DNA of 64,000 nt, taken from JAJFUI01 sp039698035. GTDB lineage: Bacteria; Planctomycetota; Planctomycetia; Pirellulales; Thermoguttaceae. Location of the stretch: the NCBI GenBank assembly GCA_039698035.1, contig JBDKSW010000003.1, forward strand, positions 124,001 to 188,000, written 5' to 3'. The position numbers and the translations under genes were made by a program. This document shows, piece after piece, positions 43,704-52,272 of the stretch (position 1 is the first letter of the stretch; every line of letters starts with the position of its first letter). Under the pieces are notes generated by a model. The model was not told the origin of the DNA. It worked only from the letters and a program-made list of their open reading frames with translations, and did not search any database.

Positions 43704-45191
43704 CTACCCGGCTCCGACGCCGCGATCGAAGGCGTCTTGGTCCCGCGCGTAGAGCGCCAAGACGGACTCGAACGTCGAGGAGGAAATCTTCCAGGACGGC
43801 TCCTCCTCGGTGTGCGCGTTGCAATGGGCCGTGAAGAGCCGGTAAAGGAACTTGAACAGGTGCCGTGGGACGCGCAACGACGCAAAGGCGTCGATCAAGC
43901 GTCGCTGGTCCACGCCCTCGAACAGGTCCAAGACCTTGGGGGTGCGCTTTTCGGCGGCGCACGCGGCAATTCGTGCGTTGGCCATGTCATAGAGCGACTG
44001 GCCGGTCCAACCGAGCGTGCGAATCAGGTTTTGCTTATCGAGCCGTGCGCGCTGATGGAAGTCGCGGCTTTCGCGGTCTAAGAGACGTTCGAGCTCGATG
44101 GGCAGCAGCATTTTCAGCCCCAGCCCTGGATGCTTGAGGAATTTGTTGTCGAGCATGGGCCAGACCAGCGCCCGCATCAGATCGGTCGAGCCGTTGATCA
44201 GATAGGGCTCGTCGACGCGATCGACCAGGACGAGGATTCCGTCGAAGTGCATGGAGCGGAGCAGGCCCTGAAGCTTGGCCAGCAGTTCGTAGCGGTCGTC
44301 GGTGCGTTGCCAGGCGGGCAGCGGTTGCCCGACGATCTGAGCGCCTGGAAAATGGAGGAGCGTTCGGCAGAGGAGCTTGGTGGAACGGCCGAGGGCGCGC
44401 GAGTTGCGTGTGATGCGCCAGGCCATCGATGACCAGCGGAGGAGTCGCCACAGGCGTGGGGCCCAGCCGGCCGCGATGGCCAGGAATGGCCAGGGCGTTG
44501 CAAACCAATCCCATTTTTGCAGTCCGCCGAGCAGGCCGAGGACGGCCAGCGTAACCAGCGTGCCGACGGCCAAGTCCCATTTCGATCGCCAGGTCGAGAA
44601 CTTGAGCTTGCGGCGCAGGCGGTCCCAACGCTTGAAGCGATTCTCGGCGGTGGACTGATCGTAGCAGGCGGCCAACAGGAGCACGTCGCGGCGTTGCGCG
44701 GCATCGAGCAGTTCGACGGGCAGCGCCTCGTCGCGGGCGGCCGGATGCCTTGCCTGACGGTTTTCGAGGATGCGGTCCACGAGCTGCGTGACGGCCAGCG
44801 AGAGGATCGCGTCGATATGGTCCCAGAGACGCCACTGTTCGAGCATGCGTTCGGTTCGGCGTCGTCGGCCCGAGAAGCGGTCGCGGAAACGGTCTAGGAA
44901 CGGGTTGAAATCGTCGTAGGCGACGACGAACGCCTGGGCGTCTGGGTGCTCGGCGTTGTAGTCGGCCAAGTGTCGCGCGAGTTGCAGGCGGATGGCCGTC
45001 TTGCCGGAGCCTTTCTCGCCAAAGACGACGGCCGTGGCCGGCTCGGTCGGGTCGCCGTAGATTTTGTCCCAACTGGGATGGAACGTGTTGCGGATGCAGG
45101 CGCCCTTGAAGACCAAGTCGGTCTGGGCGTCCTCGTCCGCGAACGGATTCGAGGCGATTCCGTGATGGTCGAGCAGTTGCTGGATTTTCAT
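43704..45191 (-). CDS. KAP-like P-loop ATPase with membrane hairpin
   Basis: The 495-residue protein has Walker A GEKGSGKT at residues 58-65 and a Walker B-like strand GILVLVDRVDE at 318-327. A hydrophobic hairpin (about 206-223 and 229-249) lies between them, the architecture of KAP NTPases. The N-terminus FNPFLDRFRDRFSG region and the basic Arg clusters are also notable. KAP ATPases assemble membrane-bound complexes; some are in anti-phage systems. Translation is coupled by a four-base overlap to the upstream zinc-ribbon/GYF_2 gene. It converges on the low-GC cassette with 22 bases between. The KAP assignment is by architecture, not by a search. Confidence 0.7.
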   Translation of the reverse strand: MKIQQLLDHHGIASNPFADEDAQTDLVFKGACIRNTFHPSWDKIYGDPTEPATAVVFGEKGSGKTAIRLQLARHLADYNAEHPDAQAFVVAYDDFNPFLDRFRDRFSGRRRRTERMLEQWRLWDHIDAILSLAVTQLVDRILENRQARHPAARDEALPVELLDAAQRRDVLLLAACYDQSTAENRFKRWDRLRRKLKFSTWRSKWDLAVGTLVTLAVLGLLGGLQKWDWFATPWPFLAIAAGWAPRLWRLLRWSSMAWRITRNSRALGRSTKLLCRTLLHFPGAQIVGQPLPAWQRTDDRYELLAKLQGLLRSMHFDGILVLVDRVDEPYLINGSTDLMRALVWPMLDNKFLKHPGLGLKMLLPIELERLLDRESRDFHQRARLDKQNLIRTLGWTGQSLYDMANARIAACAAEKRTPKVLDLFEGVDQRRLIDAFASLRVPRHLFKFLYRLFTAHCNAHTEEEPSWKISSSTFESVLALYARDQDAFDRGVGAG

Positions 45192-45898
45192 TGGCTTTGG
45201 CGAGAGAGGATGAACGCGAGGACGGCCACCAGGCCCAGAGCGGCGGCGACCAGCCAGCCGACCAGCGCTCGCGGCACGCGCCGAGGTTGCGCGTGGTGAT
45301 TGGCCACGTGGGGAAGCAAGGTTGCGACAGCCGGCTCGGCGACGATGGCTTCGAGCCCTGGAAACGCCTGCGACTCGGCCAACCGCGGGAAAACGTCGGC
45401 GGCGAGCTGCCAGTCGGGCCAGGTCTCGCACCAGACGAGGCTTTGCGCGCCGATTCGCCCCTCGGCCAACCAGCTTCGCATCAACTCGGCATTGGCCGGA
45501 CCGAACTGTCCGCCGCCCGGTGTTCGAACGAACCAGGCGGCCGCGCCCGAGGCGGCCAGGGCATCGGCCGTCTCGACCGGCCGAGCATCTGGCACATCGA
45601 CCGGATCGGCCCAAGGCGTCTCTTGGCTTGCAGAGGGCGTCGGATCGGGAGGGGCTTCTTGCGGCGATTCGTGCAAGAAAGCGAACTGATTCACACCGCT
45701 CGAATCGCTTGGTTCTTGCGGCTGAGGCGATGGCGACGATTGGGCGTCGTCGTGCCGAGGGTTCCTCGAACTGGGGCGGGTGCTCTGCAACGGGATCTGC
45801 ATCTTGACGCCACAGACCGGACAGATGCCTTTCTGCCCGGCCAGGAAGTCCTTGACGTTCAGTTTGTGCCCGTTGGGGCAATGGAACCGTATGCCCAT
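45188..45898 (-). CDS. Zinc-ribbon / GYF_2 / tail-anchored membrane protein
   Basis: A 236-residue protein with three parts: an N-terminal zinc ribbon (FHCPNGHKLNVKDFLAGQKGICPVCG), a Pro/Ser-rich linker, and a GYF_2 domain at about residues 120-170 (WFVRTPGGGQFGP...MRSWLAEGRIGAQSLVW). It ends in one transmembrane helix close to the C-terminus. This layout is frequent in planctomycetes and suggests a cytoplasmic protein-binding module tethered to the membrane. Its last codons overlap the ATPase start (ATGA), so the two probably form one complex. GGAAGG lies upstream of ATG 45898. Confidence 0.8.
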   Translation of the reverse strand: MGIRFHCPNGHKLNVKDFLAGQKGICPVCGVKMQIPLQSTRPSSRNPRHDDAQSSPSPQPQEPSDSSGVNQFAFLHESPQEAPPDPTPSASQETPWADPVDVPDARPVETADALAASGAAAWFVRTPGGGQFGPANAELMRSWLAEGRIGAQSLVWCETWPDWQLAADVFPRLAESQAFPGLEAIVAEPAVATLLPHVANHHAQPRRVPRALVGWLVAAALGLVAVLAFILSRQSQ

Positions 45899-45928
45899 AC
45901 CGTTACCAGCCTTCCGCGCCCGCCGGCA

Positions 45929-45986
45929 ATTATACCTCGTTCGGGAGGCTTGTTCCACGGGAGGCAGGTTGAGCCCCCATGGGGGC
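45929..45986 (-). promoter_or_regulatory. Promoter region with a 14-bp palindrome
   Basis: On the minus strand a perfect TATAAT (45934-45929) lies 31 bases before the zinc-ribbon gene; a weak -35 (TGGAAC, 45957-45952) is 17 bases upstream. GCCCCCATGGGGGC (45973-45986) is a perfect palindrome just upstream of the -35 and may be an operator or the end of the convergent flavoprotein region. Confidence 0.4.
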
Positions 45987-46050
45987 CGACAGGCGGACTG
46001 CACGGGCGCTGCGGTCGCTGGCGGTTCGGGGCTGGCGTCCCCCCTTGTTT

Positions 46051-47307
46051 TTAGACGCTCTGACCGGCCAAGTGGCCCGTGCTAAAGGCGGCCTGGAAGT
46101 TGTAGCCGCCGACCGGACCGTTGAGGTCGAGCAACTCGCCGGCGAAATACAGATTCGGCACGAGCCGGCTTTGCATGGTGCGCGAGTCCACCTCGTCGAG
46201 CGCAACGCCGCCGGTCGTCAGTTCGGCCTTGCGAAAGCCCATCGTGCCGCTGACGGGGATGTCGAGCTGCTTGATGGTCCGGGCCAGGCGACGGCGTTCG
46301 GTCTTCGAGAACTCGCCGGCCGGGCGGTCTGGCGGCGTGCCAATCAGGTCGAGCAGCGTTTCGGCCACACGGCGTGGCAGCCAAGGCTGCATCAGGCCTG
46401 CAGCGCGTCGTTTGCCATCGGTCGTGGCGCCGGCGGCCAATTGTCTGTCCAGCTCGCTCTCTTTGACCTCTGGCAGCAGATCGCAACGCAACACGAGCGA
46501 ACTCGGCGTTGCCGACCGGCTCACCGCGTAGCTGACGTCCATCACGGCCGGCCCGGTCACGCCGAAATGCGCGAACAGCATTGCGGCGCGGCTGCTGGCC
46601 AAGCAGGCGCCGTCTTGCTCGACCACCCGCACCGTGACATCCGGCAGGGTGATGCCTTGCAGGGCCAACACCCAAGGGGCGTGACTGGTGACGGGCACTA
46701 ACGCGGGGCGGGGCGGCACAATGCGATGCCCGAGCGCGGCCGCCCAACGGTAACCGTCGCCCGTCGTGCCAACGGCCGGATAGGACTGTCCGCCGACGGC
46801 CAAGATCAGCTTCTCGGCGTCGATCATCCGACGTTGCGTGACCAGGCGAAACATGGGGGCCGGACGCTCGTTGCCGGCCGTCTGCTGCGAGAGCCGGACG
46901 ACATCGAGGAGCGTTTCTTGCAACGCCAGTTCGCAGCCAGCCCGATGGACACGCCGCATCAGTGCGTCGCGGACGTCCACCGCGCGATCGCTGGCGGGAA
47001 AAACTTTGCCGCCGGGCTCGACCTTGGTCGGAACGCCTTCGGCGTGGAAGAGGTCGACGACCTGCTGCGGTCCGAGGGCGGCGAGTGCGGAATGGAGGAA
47101 TCGGCCAGGCGGGCCAAACGCGGCCACGATGCCGCGGGCGTCGGTTGCGTGGGTCAGGTTGCAGCGTGTGCCGCCAGAAATCAGGATTTTGACGCCCGGC
47201 TCGCGGTTCCGGTCGAGCAGGAGCGTCCGGCGTCCCCGCGAGGCGGCGCAGGCCGCGGCCATGAGCCCGGCCGGTCCGCCGCCAACGATGGCCACGTCCC
47301 AAGGCAT
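46051..47307 (-). CDS. HI0933/YhiN-type FAD-dependent oxidoreductase
   Basis: The 418-residue flavoprotein starts MPWDVAIVGGGPAGLMAAACAA (FAD dinucleotide loop) and contains ILISGGTRCNLTH, GGKVFPASDRA, AVGGQSYPAVGTTGDGY, HFGVTGPAVMD and the C-terminal GGYNFQAAFSTGHLAG that closes over FAD. These define the HI0933/YhiN family, whose substrate is not settled. Its ATG overlaps the previous gene's stop (TAATG), so translation is coupled to the secreted HEAT-like protein. Confidence 0.92.
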   Translation of the reverse strand: MPWDVAIVGGGPAGLMAAACAASRGRRTLLLDRNREPGVKILISGGTRCNLTHATDARGIVAAFGPPGRFLHSALAALGPQQVVDLFHAEGVPTKVEPGGKVFPASDRAVDVRDALMRRVHRAGCELALQETLLDVVRLSQQTAGNERPAPMFRLVTQRRMIDAEKLILAVGGQSYPAVGTTGDGYRWAAALGHRIVPPRPALVPVTSHAPWVLALQGITLPDVTVRVVEQDGACLASSRAAMLFAHFGVTGPAVMDVSYAVSRSATPSSLVLRCDLLPEVKESELDRQLAAGATTDGKRRAAGLMQPWLPRRVAETLLDLIGTPPDRPAGEFSKTERRRLARTIKQLDIPVSGTMGFRKAELTTGGVALDEVDSRTMQSRLVPNLYFAGELLDLNGPVGGYNFQAAFSTGHLAGQSV

Positions 47308-48338
47308 TACTTTTTCTTGATCCACTGTCGCAGCTTTTCTCGCTGTTTTTTTTGCGAGTCGGGCGAGGCCGTCGGATCGACATCGATGGGCCGGCCCAGC
47401 AGCGTGGTGAGTTGGCGGGCGGCGATTTTGCGGGTCTCGACCTGAGGACGTTCCAGCAGGGCCAACCAGACGCTCGGCGTGCCGGCCAAGGAAGCGGCGA
47501 CTTGCTGCGGCAGATCGTCCTCGACCTGGGCGGAAGCGGCATTCAAAATGCGTCGGATCCGAAACCGCTGCTCGGCGTCGAGCGCGCCGAAGTCCAGATG
47601 ACGCAGGTAGGCGAGGGCGGCGGCGCCGCCCTCGCGCAGTTGGCGGTCGGCCGCCTCGCGCGTTGCAAAATGGTCGTCGCCCAGTTGTCGGACCAGGGTG
47701 GACCAGCGGTTTTCCTCGGCTTCGGCCTGACGGCCGGCCGTTTCCCAGAGCTTTGTCTCGACATCGGCCACCATGTCGGACAGCTTGTTGGTGGGCCGCA
47801 GCATGTCCAGAAGCGGAAGCAGTTGCTCGCGGCATTCGGACGGAAGCTCGATGAGCAACTCCCAAAGGTCGCCGGCGCGGAAGACTTGTTTCTGGGCGTC
47901 CGCGCCCATGGTGAGGACGGCGGGCGTGGTGGCCGATTGCCGAAAGTCCAGCGGCAGTTGCTTGGATTTGGCCGGCACCGATCGGCTGATGTGCAGATCG
48001 TCGCCGGCGGCCGCCAGCTCGATTTTCAGGACTGTCTGGCCGCCGCTTCGCTCATAGTGGAGGCGTGGCCGCCCGTTGTCGTTTTGGACCTTGAAGGTCT
48101 CGCGTGTGCCGAAGCCGTCGGCGCTGGTCGTGAACTGAATCAGTTGCGTGCACTTGAGGGACATCCGGCCGTTGACGACGTTGACCCAGAGCCAACGGTC
48201 ATTGCTGAATCGCATTTTCTTGCCGGTCAGGACATCGGTCAACAGGGTGTCGTCGGCCATCGAGACGCCGGCCGGGCCGAGAAGAAACAGCAGGGCGGCC
48301 AAGCAAGCCGCTTGGTGCAGGAGTCTGCCGAGGCGCAT
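47307..48338 (-). CDS. Secreted hypothetical protein with HEAT-like C-terminus
   Basis: A 343-residue protein with a signal peptide (MRLGRLLHQAACLAALLFLLGPAGVSMA), a beta-rich first half (LTGKKMRFSNDRWLWVNVVNG; FKVQNDNGRPRLHYERSGGQTVLKIEL) and a helical second half. That half includes LVRQLGDDHFATREAADRQLREGGAAALAYLRHLD, a HEAT-like pattern common in planctomycete membrane-anchored proteins. It ends in a Lys-rich QWIKKK. The GGAGGT ribosome-binding site lies in the end of the dedA gene, four bases upstream of which is its stop. Confidence 0.75.
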   Translation of the reverse strand: MRLGRLLHQAACLAALLFLLGPAGVSMADDTLLTDVLTGKKMRFSNDRWLWVNVVNGRMSLKCTQLIQFTTSADGFGTRETFKVQNDNGRPRLHYERSGGQTVLKIELAAAGDDLHISRSVPAKSKQLPLDFRQSATTPAVLTMGADAQKQVFRAGDLWELLIELPSECREQLLPLLDMLRPTNKLSDMVADVETKLWETAGRQAEAEENRWSTLVRQLGDDHFATREAADRQLREGGAAALAYLRHLDFGALDAEQRFRIRRILNAASAQVEDDLPQQVAASLAGTPSVWLALLERPQVETRKIAARQLTTLLGRPIDVDPTASPDSQKKQREKLRQWIKKK

Positions 48339-48342
48339 GGTC

Positions 48343-48996
48343 TTACTGCACCTCCGTCTGATCGCAGTTGGCGACGGGGTGGTCGGGGCCAGCGGCCATC
48401 GGGTCGCGTTTGGCGGCTTTTCGGCGGTGCCGCCGCCAGAGAAAAATCCCGACGCCTGCGAGAGCAATGACGGCCGCGATGGTTGCCCAGACCTCGACCA
48501 TTTTGAAGAGCTCGGCGTAGTTCTTGCCCAGGAAGTAGGTCAATCCGAAGAACGTGCTGACCACGGCGCTTGCGCAGATGAGATCGATCAGGACGAACTT
48601 GCGGAACGAGACCTGAAGGATGCCCGCGGTCAGATACAACGGCGACCGCAGGAGGACGAGAAATCGGGCGGCGAAGAAGACCTTCAAGCCATGCTGGTGG
48701 AACATCTGTTCCACGCGGGCTTCGCGTTCGGGCGTGATACAGCGAACCCACCAGCGATGGTCCCGAAGGACACCGCGACCGAAATGGTAGCCGACCCAAT
48801 ACATGACCACGTCACCGAGGAGAGCTCCGACGAGGCAGCAGGCCAGGGCCAACCAGGGGTCGAGCGTGCCATTGGCCGCGAGGATGGCGGCCGCGATGAT
48901 GGGAACCTCCTCGGGCAGGGGAAGCCCTGCACCGGTGAGGATCAACACCAGGGTGATCGTTAAATAAGAGCCGGGCTCAAGGAACGGGTTAACCAT
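48343..48996 (-). CDS. DedA-family membrane protein (second copy)
   Basis: The 217-residue protein has LTGAGLPLPEEVPIIAAAIL, GALLGDVVMYWVGYHFGRGVL, HGLKVFFAARFLVLLRSPLYLTAGIL and a final helix followed by a basic tail. The Glu-Glu in helix 1 region and the Arg motif of DedA/VTT proteins are present. It starts a likely operon running into the secreted HEAT-like protein and the HI0933 flavoprotein. It differs clearly from the DedA at 33967-34614. Confidence 0.9.
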   Translation of the reverse strand: MVNPFLEPGSYLTITLVLILTGAGLPLPEEVPIIAAAILAANGTLDPWLALACCLVGALLGDVVMYWVGYHFGRGVLRDHRWWVRCITPEREARVEQMFHQHGLKVFFAARFLVLLRSPLYLTAGILQVSFRKFVLIDLICASAVVSTFFGLTYFLGKNYAELFKMVEVWATIAAVIALAGVGIFLWRRHRRKAAKRDPMAAGPDHPVANCDQTEVQ

Positions 48997-49091
48997 TTTC
49001 CCGGGGGGGCATGCGATTCATTCGTCGAGGTATCGAGGCCATTTTACCGACATGGCCCCACCGCCACAACGGCGTCATGTTGGGCAACATA

Positions 49092-50078
49092 TCACGCCAA
49101 GCGTGTCAGGTCGCCGGGCGGGATGCCGGCCGTTCTGATTTCGAGGGCCCCATGCGGCTGGCCTGGGCAAAGCATGAGGAGCCCGATTTCCTCGTGATTC
49201 CGGCAATAATCCAGCGCCGCGTCGGGTCCCAGGACGTAGAAGGCCGTCGAGAGGGCGTCGGCCATTGCGGCCGTGGGGGCGACGACGGTTGCCGACAGGA
49301 GGTTGTCGGCCGGCTGGCCCGTTCGCGGGTCCAAGATGTGGCCGTAGCGGCGCCCGGCATGTCGAAAGGACTGAAATTGGGCCGAAGACGTGCCGACCGC
49401 CCGATCGTGGAGCCGAACCGTGGCCAACCGTCGCTCGGGATGCCGCGGATCGCGGACGCCAATTTCCCAAGCGGCGCGCTGGGCGTCGTCGTCTGCGGCT
49501 CGGAAGCCTCGAACCAGCACGCTGCTCTGGCCGGCGTGCAGCAGAAAATCGTTTAGGCCGAGCGAGAGCAGCCGTTCGGCGCAAACGTCGAGGGCATAGC
49601 CCTTGCCAATGCTGCCGAGGCTGATCCTCATGCCGGGTCGCCCAAATCGCACGCATTGATTTGCCGGATCGAGCTGCAAAAGGTGGCCGCCGACGCAGGC
49701 TTGGGCCTCGGCCAGTTGCTGATCGGATGGAATACGGCCGGCTCGGCGTGCGAATCCCCAGGCTTCCCAGAGCGGGGCCGACGTGATGTCATATGCGCCG
49801 TGGGTCTCGGCGTACAGCCGGGCGGCCAGCGTGAGCAGCTCGAACAGCCACGGTTCGACCGGAACGGGACCGGCCGCCGCCAGGCGGTTGATGCGTGAAA
49901 CGCCGCTTTCGGGCTGAAAGTACGATAGCTGGCTTTCGACGGCCTCGACGGCGTCGAGCGATTCGAGCGCCCAACGGGTTCCGTCCGGATAGCGGCCGGC
50001 CGGAAAGCAGACCTCGAAGTCGCAGGCCATTGCGCGGCGTGAGACGTGAATCAGCAGGTCGGTGTATTCTTGGCCCAT
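49092..50078 (-). CDS. apbE: FAD:protein FMN transferase (ApbE)
   Basis: The 328-residue protein shows ApbE features: MACDFEVCFPAGR, SYFQPESGVSRINR, YDITSAPLWEAWGFA, LGSIGKGYALD, LHAGQSSVLVRG and DPRTGQPADNLLSATVVAPTAAMADALSTAFYVLG with the Mg-binding Asp and Thr. It attaches FMN to Thr residues of flavoproteins such as RnfG/NqrC. No signal peptide is seen at ATG 50078. Upstream lies a ferredoxin gene whose terminator ends only eight bases before this start. Confidence 0.9.
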   Translation of the reverse strand: MGQEYTDLLIHVSRRAMACDFEVCFPAGRYPDGTRWALESLDAVEAVESQLSYFQPESGVSRINRLAAAGPVPVEPWLFELLTLAARLYAETHGAYDITSAPLWEAWGFARRAGRIPSDQQLAEAQACVGGHLLQLDPANQCVRFGRPGMRISLGSIGKGYALDVCAERLLSLGLNDFLLHAGQSSVLVRGFRAADDDAQRAAWEIGVRDPRHPERRLATVRLHDRAVGTSSAQFQSFRHAGRRYGHILDPRTGQPADNLLSATVVAPTAAMADALSTAFYVLGPDAALDYCRNHEEIGLLMLCPGQPHGALEIRTAGIPPGDLTRLA

Positions 50079-50085
50079 GCCAAAG

Positions 50086-50118
50086 GAAAAAGCCCACCCA
50101 TCAAGGACGGGCGGGCTT
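50086..50118 (-). terminator. Rho-independent terminator of the ferredoxin gene
   Basis: On the minus strand a 10-base stem (50118-50109 with 50099-50090, one G-U pair) around a nine-base loop is followed by a run of T (50090-50086). It lies 32 bases past the ferredoxin stop. Confidence 0.75.
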
Positions 50119-50149
50119 CCGAGAGAATCGCTTTCACTGAAAGGCCGCT

Positions 50150-50323
50150 CTATTCCATCGTGATGGCTTCCGTGGGGCAGACGTCCACACAGGCGCCACA
50201 ACCGCCGCACGTGTCCGCATCGACGACCGCAAGGCCGTCCTTCATCGAGATCGCGTCCAAGGGGCACGACTCGACGCACGTCTCACATCCGGTGCATTTT
50301 TCGGAATCAACTACCGCTGCCAT
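50150..50323 (-). CDS. 2x[4Fe-4S] ferredoxin, 57 residues
   Basis: Read on the minus strand from ATG 50323 to TAG 50152-50150. Two clusters, CTGCETCVESCPLDAI and CGGCGACVDVCPTEAI, give the eight Cys of a clostridial-type 2[4Fe-4S] ferredoxin. GGAG lies eight bases before the start. It is a small electron carrier and a natural partner for the 2-oxoacid oxidoreductase of this genome, although at a different site. It is monocistronic, ended by the terminator at 50086-50118. Confidence 0.92.
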   Translation of the reverse strand: MAAVVDSEKCTGCETCVESCPLDAISMKDGLAVVDADTCGGCGACVDVCPTEAITME

Positions 50324-50656
50324 TGAAACATCTCCACGAGACAGAATGGAACAAACAACGACGTTCTTCTATATCATTTTTACTCGATGAACCAGGCATA
50401 AAACCATGCCCCGAAAATCGTCCAGCGAGTAGCCATCGCGGGGGGCATTGCCCTCCGAAGCATGTTACGATATCCGATTGCCCGCTGCAGTCAAGGGCGG
50501 CCGTCGGGCGCCGAATCGGGCGGAGGGCCATTCGGCCGGTTCGAGTCGGCGGTTTTCGCACGCGGCGCCCGCTCTCTGAGGCTCGGCATTCCGGGAATGA
50601 GGTTCTGGCGGCTTGGCGTGATTAAACGGAGTATTGCCTGTAACGTAGAGTTGAAG
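50324..50656. other. Divergent intergenic region
   Basis: 333 bases between the ferredoxin (minus) and the GNAT-like gene (plus). It contains an AT-rich stretch (50365-50392) that probably holds the ferredoxin promoter (TATAGA-like on the minus strand). No gene is supported. Confidence 0.35.
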
Positions 50657-51796
50657 ATGCCGCGAATCGTGGAGATCAACCAGATCGAGGGACTGGCCCC
50701 GCTGGCCGACGCCTGGGACGACTTGCTTCGGCAAACGCCGGGGGCGTCGTTTTTCCAGTCACTGGCATGGCTCCAGGCCTACTGGCGGCATTTTGGCGCT
50801 GGGCAATTGCTGCGCGTGCTAATCCGTGAGGAAGGCGACCGGCCGACGGGGATCCTGCCGCTGGTGGTACGCCACGAAACGTCCAAGGTTGGCCCGCTTC
50901 GGGTCGTCACGTTTCCGCTGCACGCATGGGGTTCGTTCTACGGCCCGATCGGTCCCGAGCCTTGCGCCGTGCTGGCGGCTGGGCTGGATCACCTTCGACA
51001 CACGAAGCCCTGCTGGGACGTTCTGGAACTGCGATGGCAGGGCGCGCCCAGCACGGCCCCCCGGCAACTCGAACGCACCCTGATCGAGTCGGGATTTTCC
51101 GCCCAAGCGACCGTTTGGGATCGTGCGTCGGTCGTTGATCTCGACGGGGACTGGGAGACGTACCGGTCGACCCGGAACGGCGCATGGCTGCGACGTCTTC
51201 GGCACGACGAACGCAAGCTGTCGGCGGCTGGCCGTCTCGAATTCGTGCGTTATCGGCCTGCCGGCGCGGCATACGGCGACGGCTCGCCCCGCTGGGACCT
51301 TTACGACGCCTGCGAGGATTTGGCTCGCCGAAGCTGGCAAGGCTCGGCCACCGACGGCACGACGCTATCGCACGAGTCGGTCCGGGGTTTTTTGCGCGAG
51401 GTGCACGAGTCTGCGGCCAAGGCCGGCGCGGTCGACATGAGCCTGCTGCTCTTGGACGACGCGCCGCTGGCATTCATCTACGGCTATCAGTACGGCGGCT
51501 ACGTCTATGGGCTGCGGCGCGGACGCGATGCGGAGCGGGCATCGGACGGCGCGGGGAATTTGCTGCTCGCCCGCACGTTGGAGGACAGCTTCGCCCGAGG
51601 CGACCGTCTCTACGACATGGGCGTTGGTTCGCTGGCGAGCAAGCGGCAGTTTCAGACGCGGTTGATTCCCATTTTACGGCTGAGCCACTATCCGCTTAGA
51701 TCGCCGCGCGCACAACTGCTGCGGCTGGCGCGATGGTGGCAGGGGCGCACGATCTGCGCGTCTCGGCTCGACGAAGAAGTCGCTGCGGAGAGCTGA
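50657..51796 (+). CDS. GNAT/FemAB-like acyltransferase (BioF2/CelD type)
   Basis: The 379-residue protein resembles the Acetyltransf_6 family. It has WDDLLRQTPGASFFQSLAWLQAYWRHFG near the start, LPLVVRHE, a central basic strand WLRRLRHDERKLS and a C-terminal GNAT half with SLLLLDDAPLAFIYGYQYGGYVYGL and GNLLLARTLEDSFARGDRLYDMGVG. Such proteins transfer acyl or amino-acyl groups in polysaccharide or cell-surface synthesis. Homology begins at ATG 50657; open codons upstream are unrelated. The ribosome-binding site is weak. Confidence 0.82.
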   Translation: MPRIVEINQIEGLAPLADAWDDLLRQTPGASFFQSLAWLQAYWRHFGAGQLLRVLIREEGDRPTGILPLVVRHETSKVGPLRVVTFPLHAWGSFYGPIGPEPCAVLAAGLDHLRHTKPCWDVLELRWQGAPSTAPRQLERTLIESGFSAQATVWDRASVVDLDGDWETYRSTRNGAWLRRLRHDERKLSAAGRLEFVRYRPAGAAYGDGSPRWDLYDACEDLARRSWQGSATDGTTLSHESVRGFLREVHESAAKAGAVDMSLLLLDDAPLAFIYGYQYGGYVYGLRRGRDAERASDGAGNLLLARTLEDSFARGDRLYDMGVGSLASKRQFQTRLIPILRLSHYPLRSPRAQLLRLARWWQGRTICASRLDEEVAAES

Positions 51797-51967
51797 TCGC
51801 TTGGCGTCGAACCGGCGTTCATCGCGGTCGGCCGCTTCCAGGCGGGTGCGGCCGACGCGCGATGAACTCCTATACCGGCGCGACGTGTTTACGAGCGATG
51901 CCTTCCCGACTCGCTTTGGAGACGAGCCGGGACAATCGCAGCTTACTCAACGAGTGAGTCTTGTCGC

Positions 51968-52249
51968 TTACCGTCCCACGGGACCGGGCATGACGGCGCC
52001 CGAGCCGCCGCCGCAGTTGCAGCCGCCGCTTGGGGCAGGCGTGACCACGGTGGTCGGTTCCGACGTAATGACCGTCTCTCCGGAGCACGGGTCGTCACAC
52101 GGATCGACCATGACACAGGTCTGTTGCTTGCAATTGCGTTCGGGGTGGAACCGCGAGTTCCAGGCGTAGCGCCAGCACTCGCCGATGCGGCAGCCGCCGG
52201 AGACGCCGAGCAAGGTTCCTAAGACAGTAAGCAGTAGTAACTTTTTCAT
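51968..52249 (-). CDS. Small Cys-rich lipoprotein (tandem copy 1)
   Basis: A 93-residue protein with a lipoprotein signal (MKKLLLLTVLGTLLGVSGGC), then CRIGECWRYAW and a Cys/Pro/Thr-rich tail (CDDPCSGE; CNCGGGSG). It is similar in its first 30 residues to the neighbouring gene at 52273-52512. Probably an outer-surface or envelope mini-protein of a planctomycete family. Confidence 0.75.
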   Translation of the reverse strand: MKKLLLLTVLGTLLGVSGGCRIGECWRYAWNSRFHPERNCKQQTCVMVDPCDDPCSGETVITSEPTTVVTPAPSGGCNCGGGSGAVMPGPVGR

Positions 52250-52272
52250 GATGATGGTTGGCCTCCTCGCAA

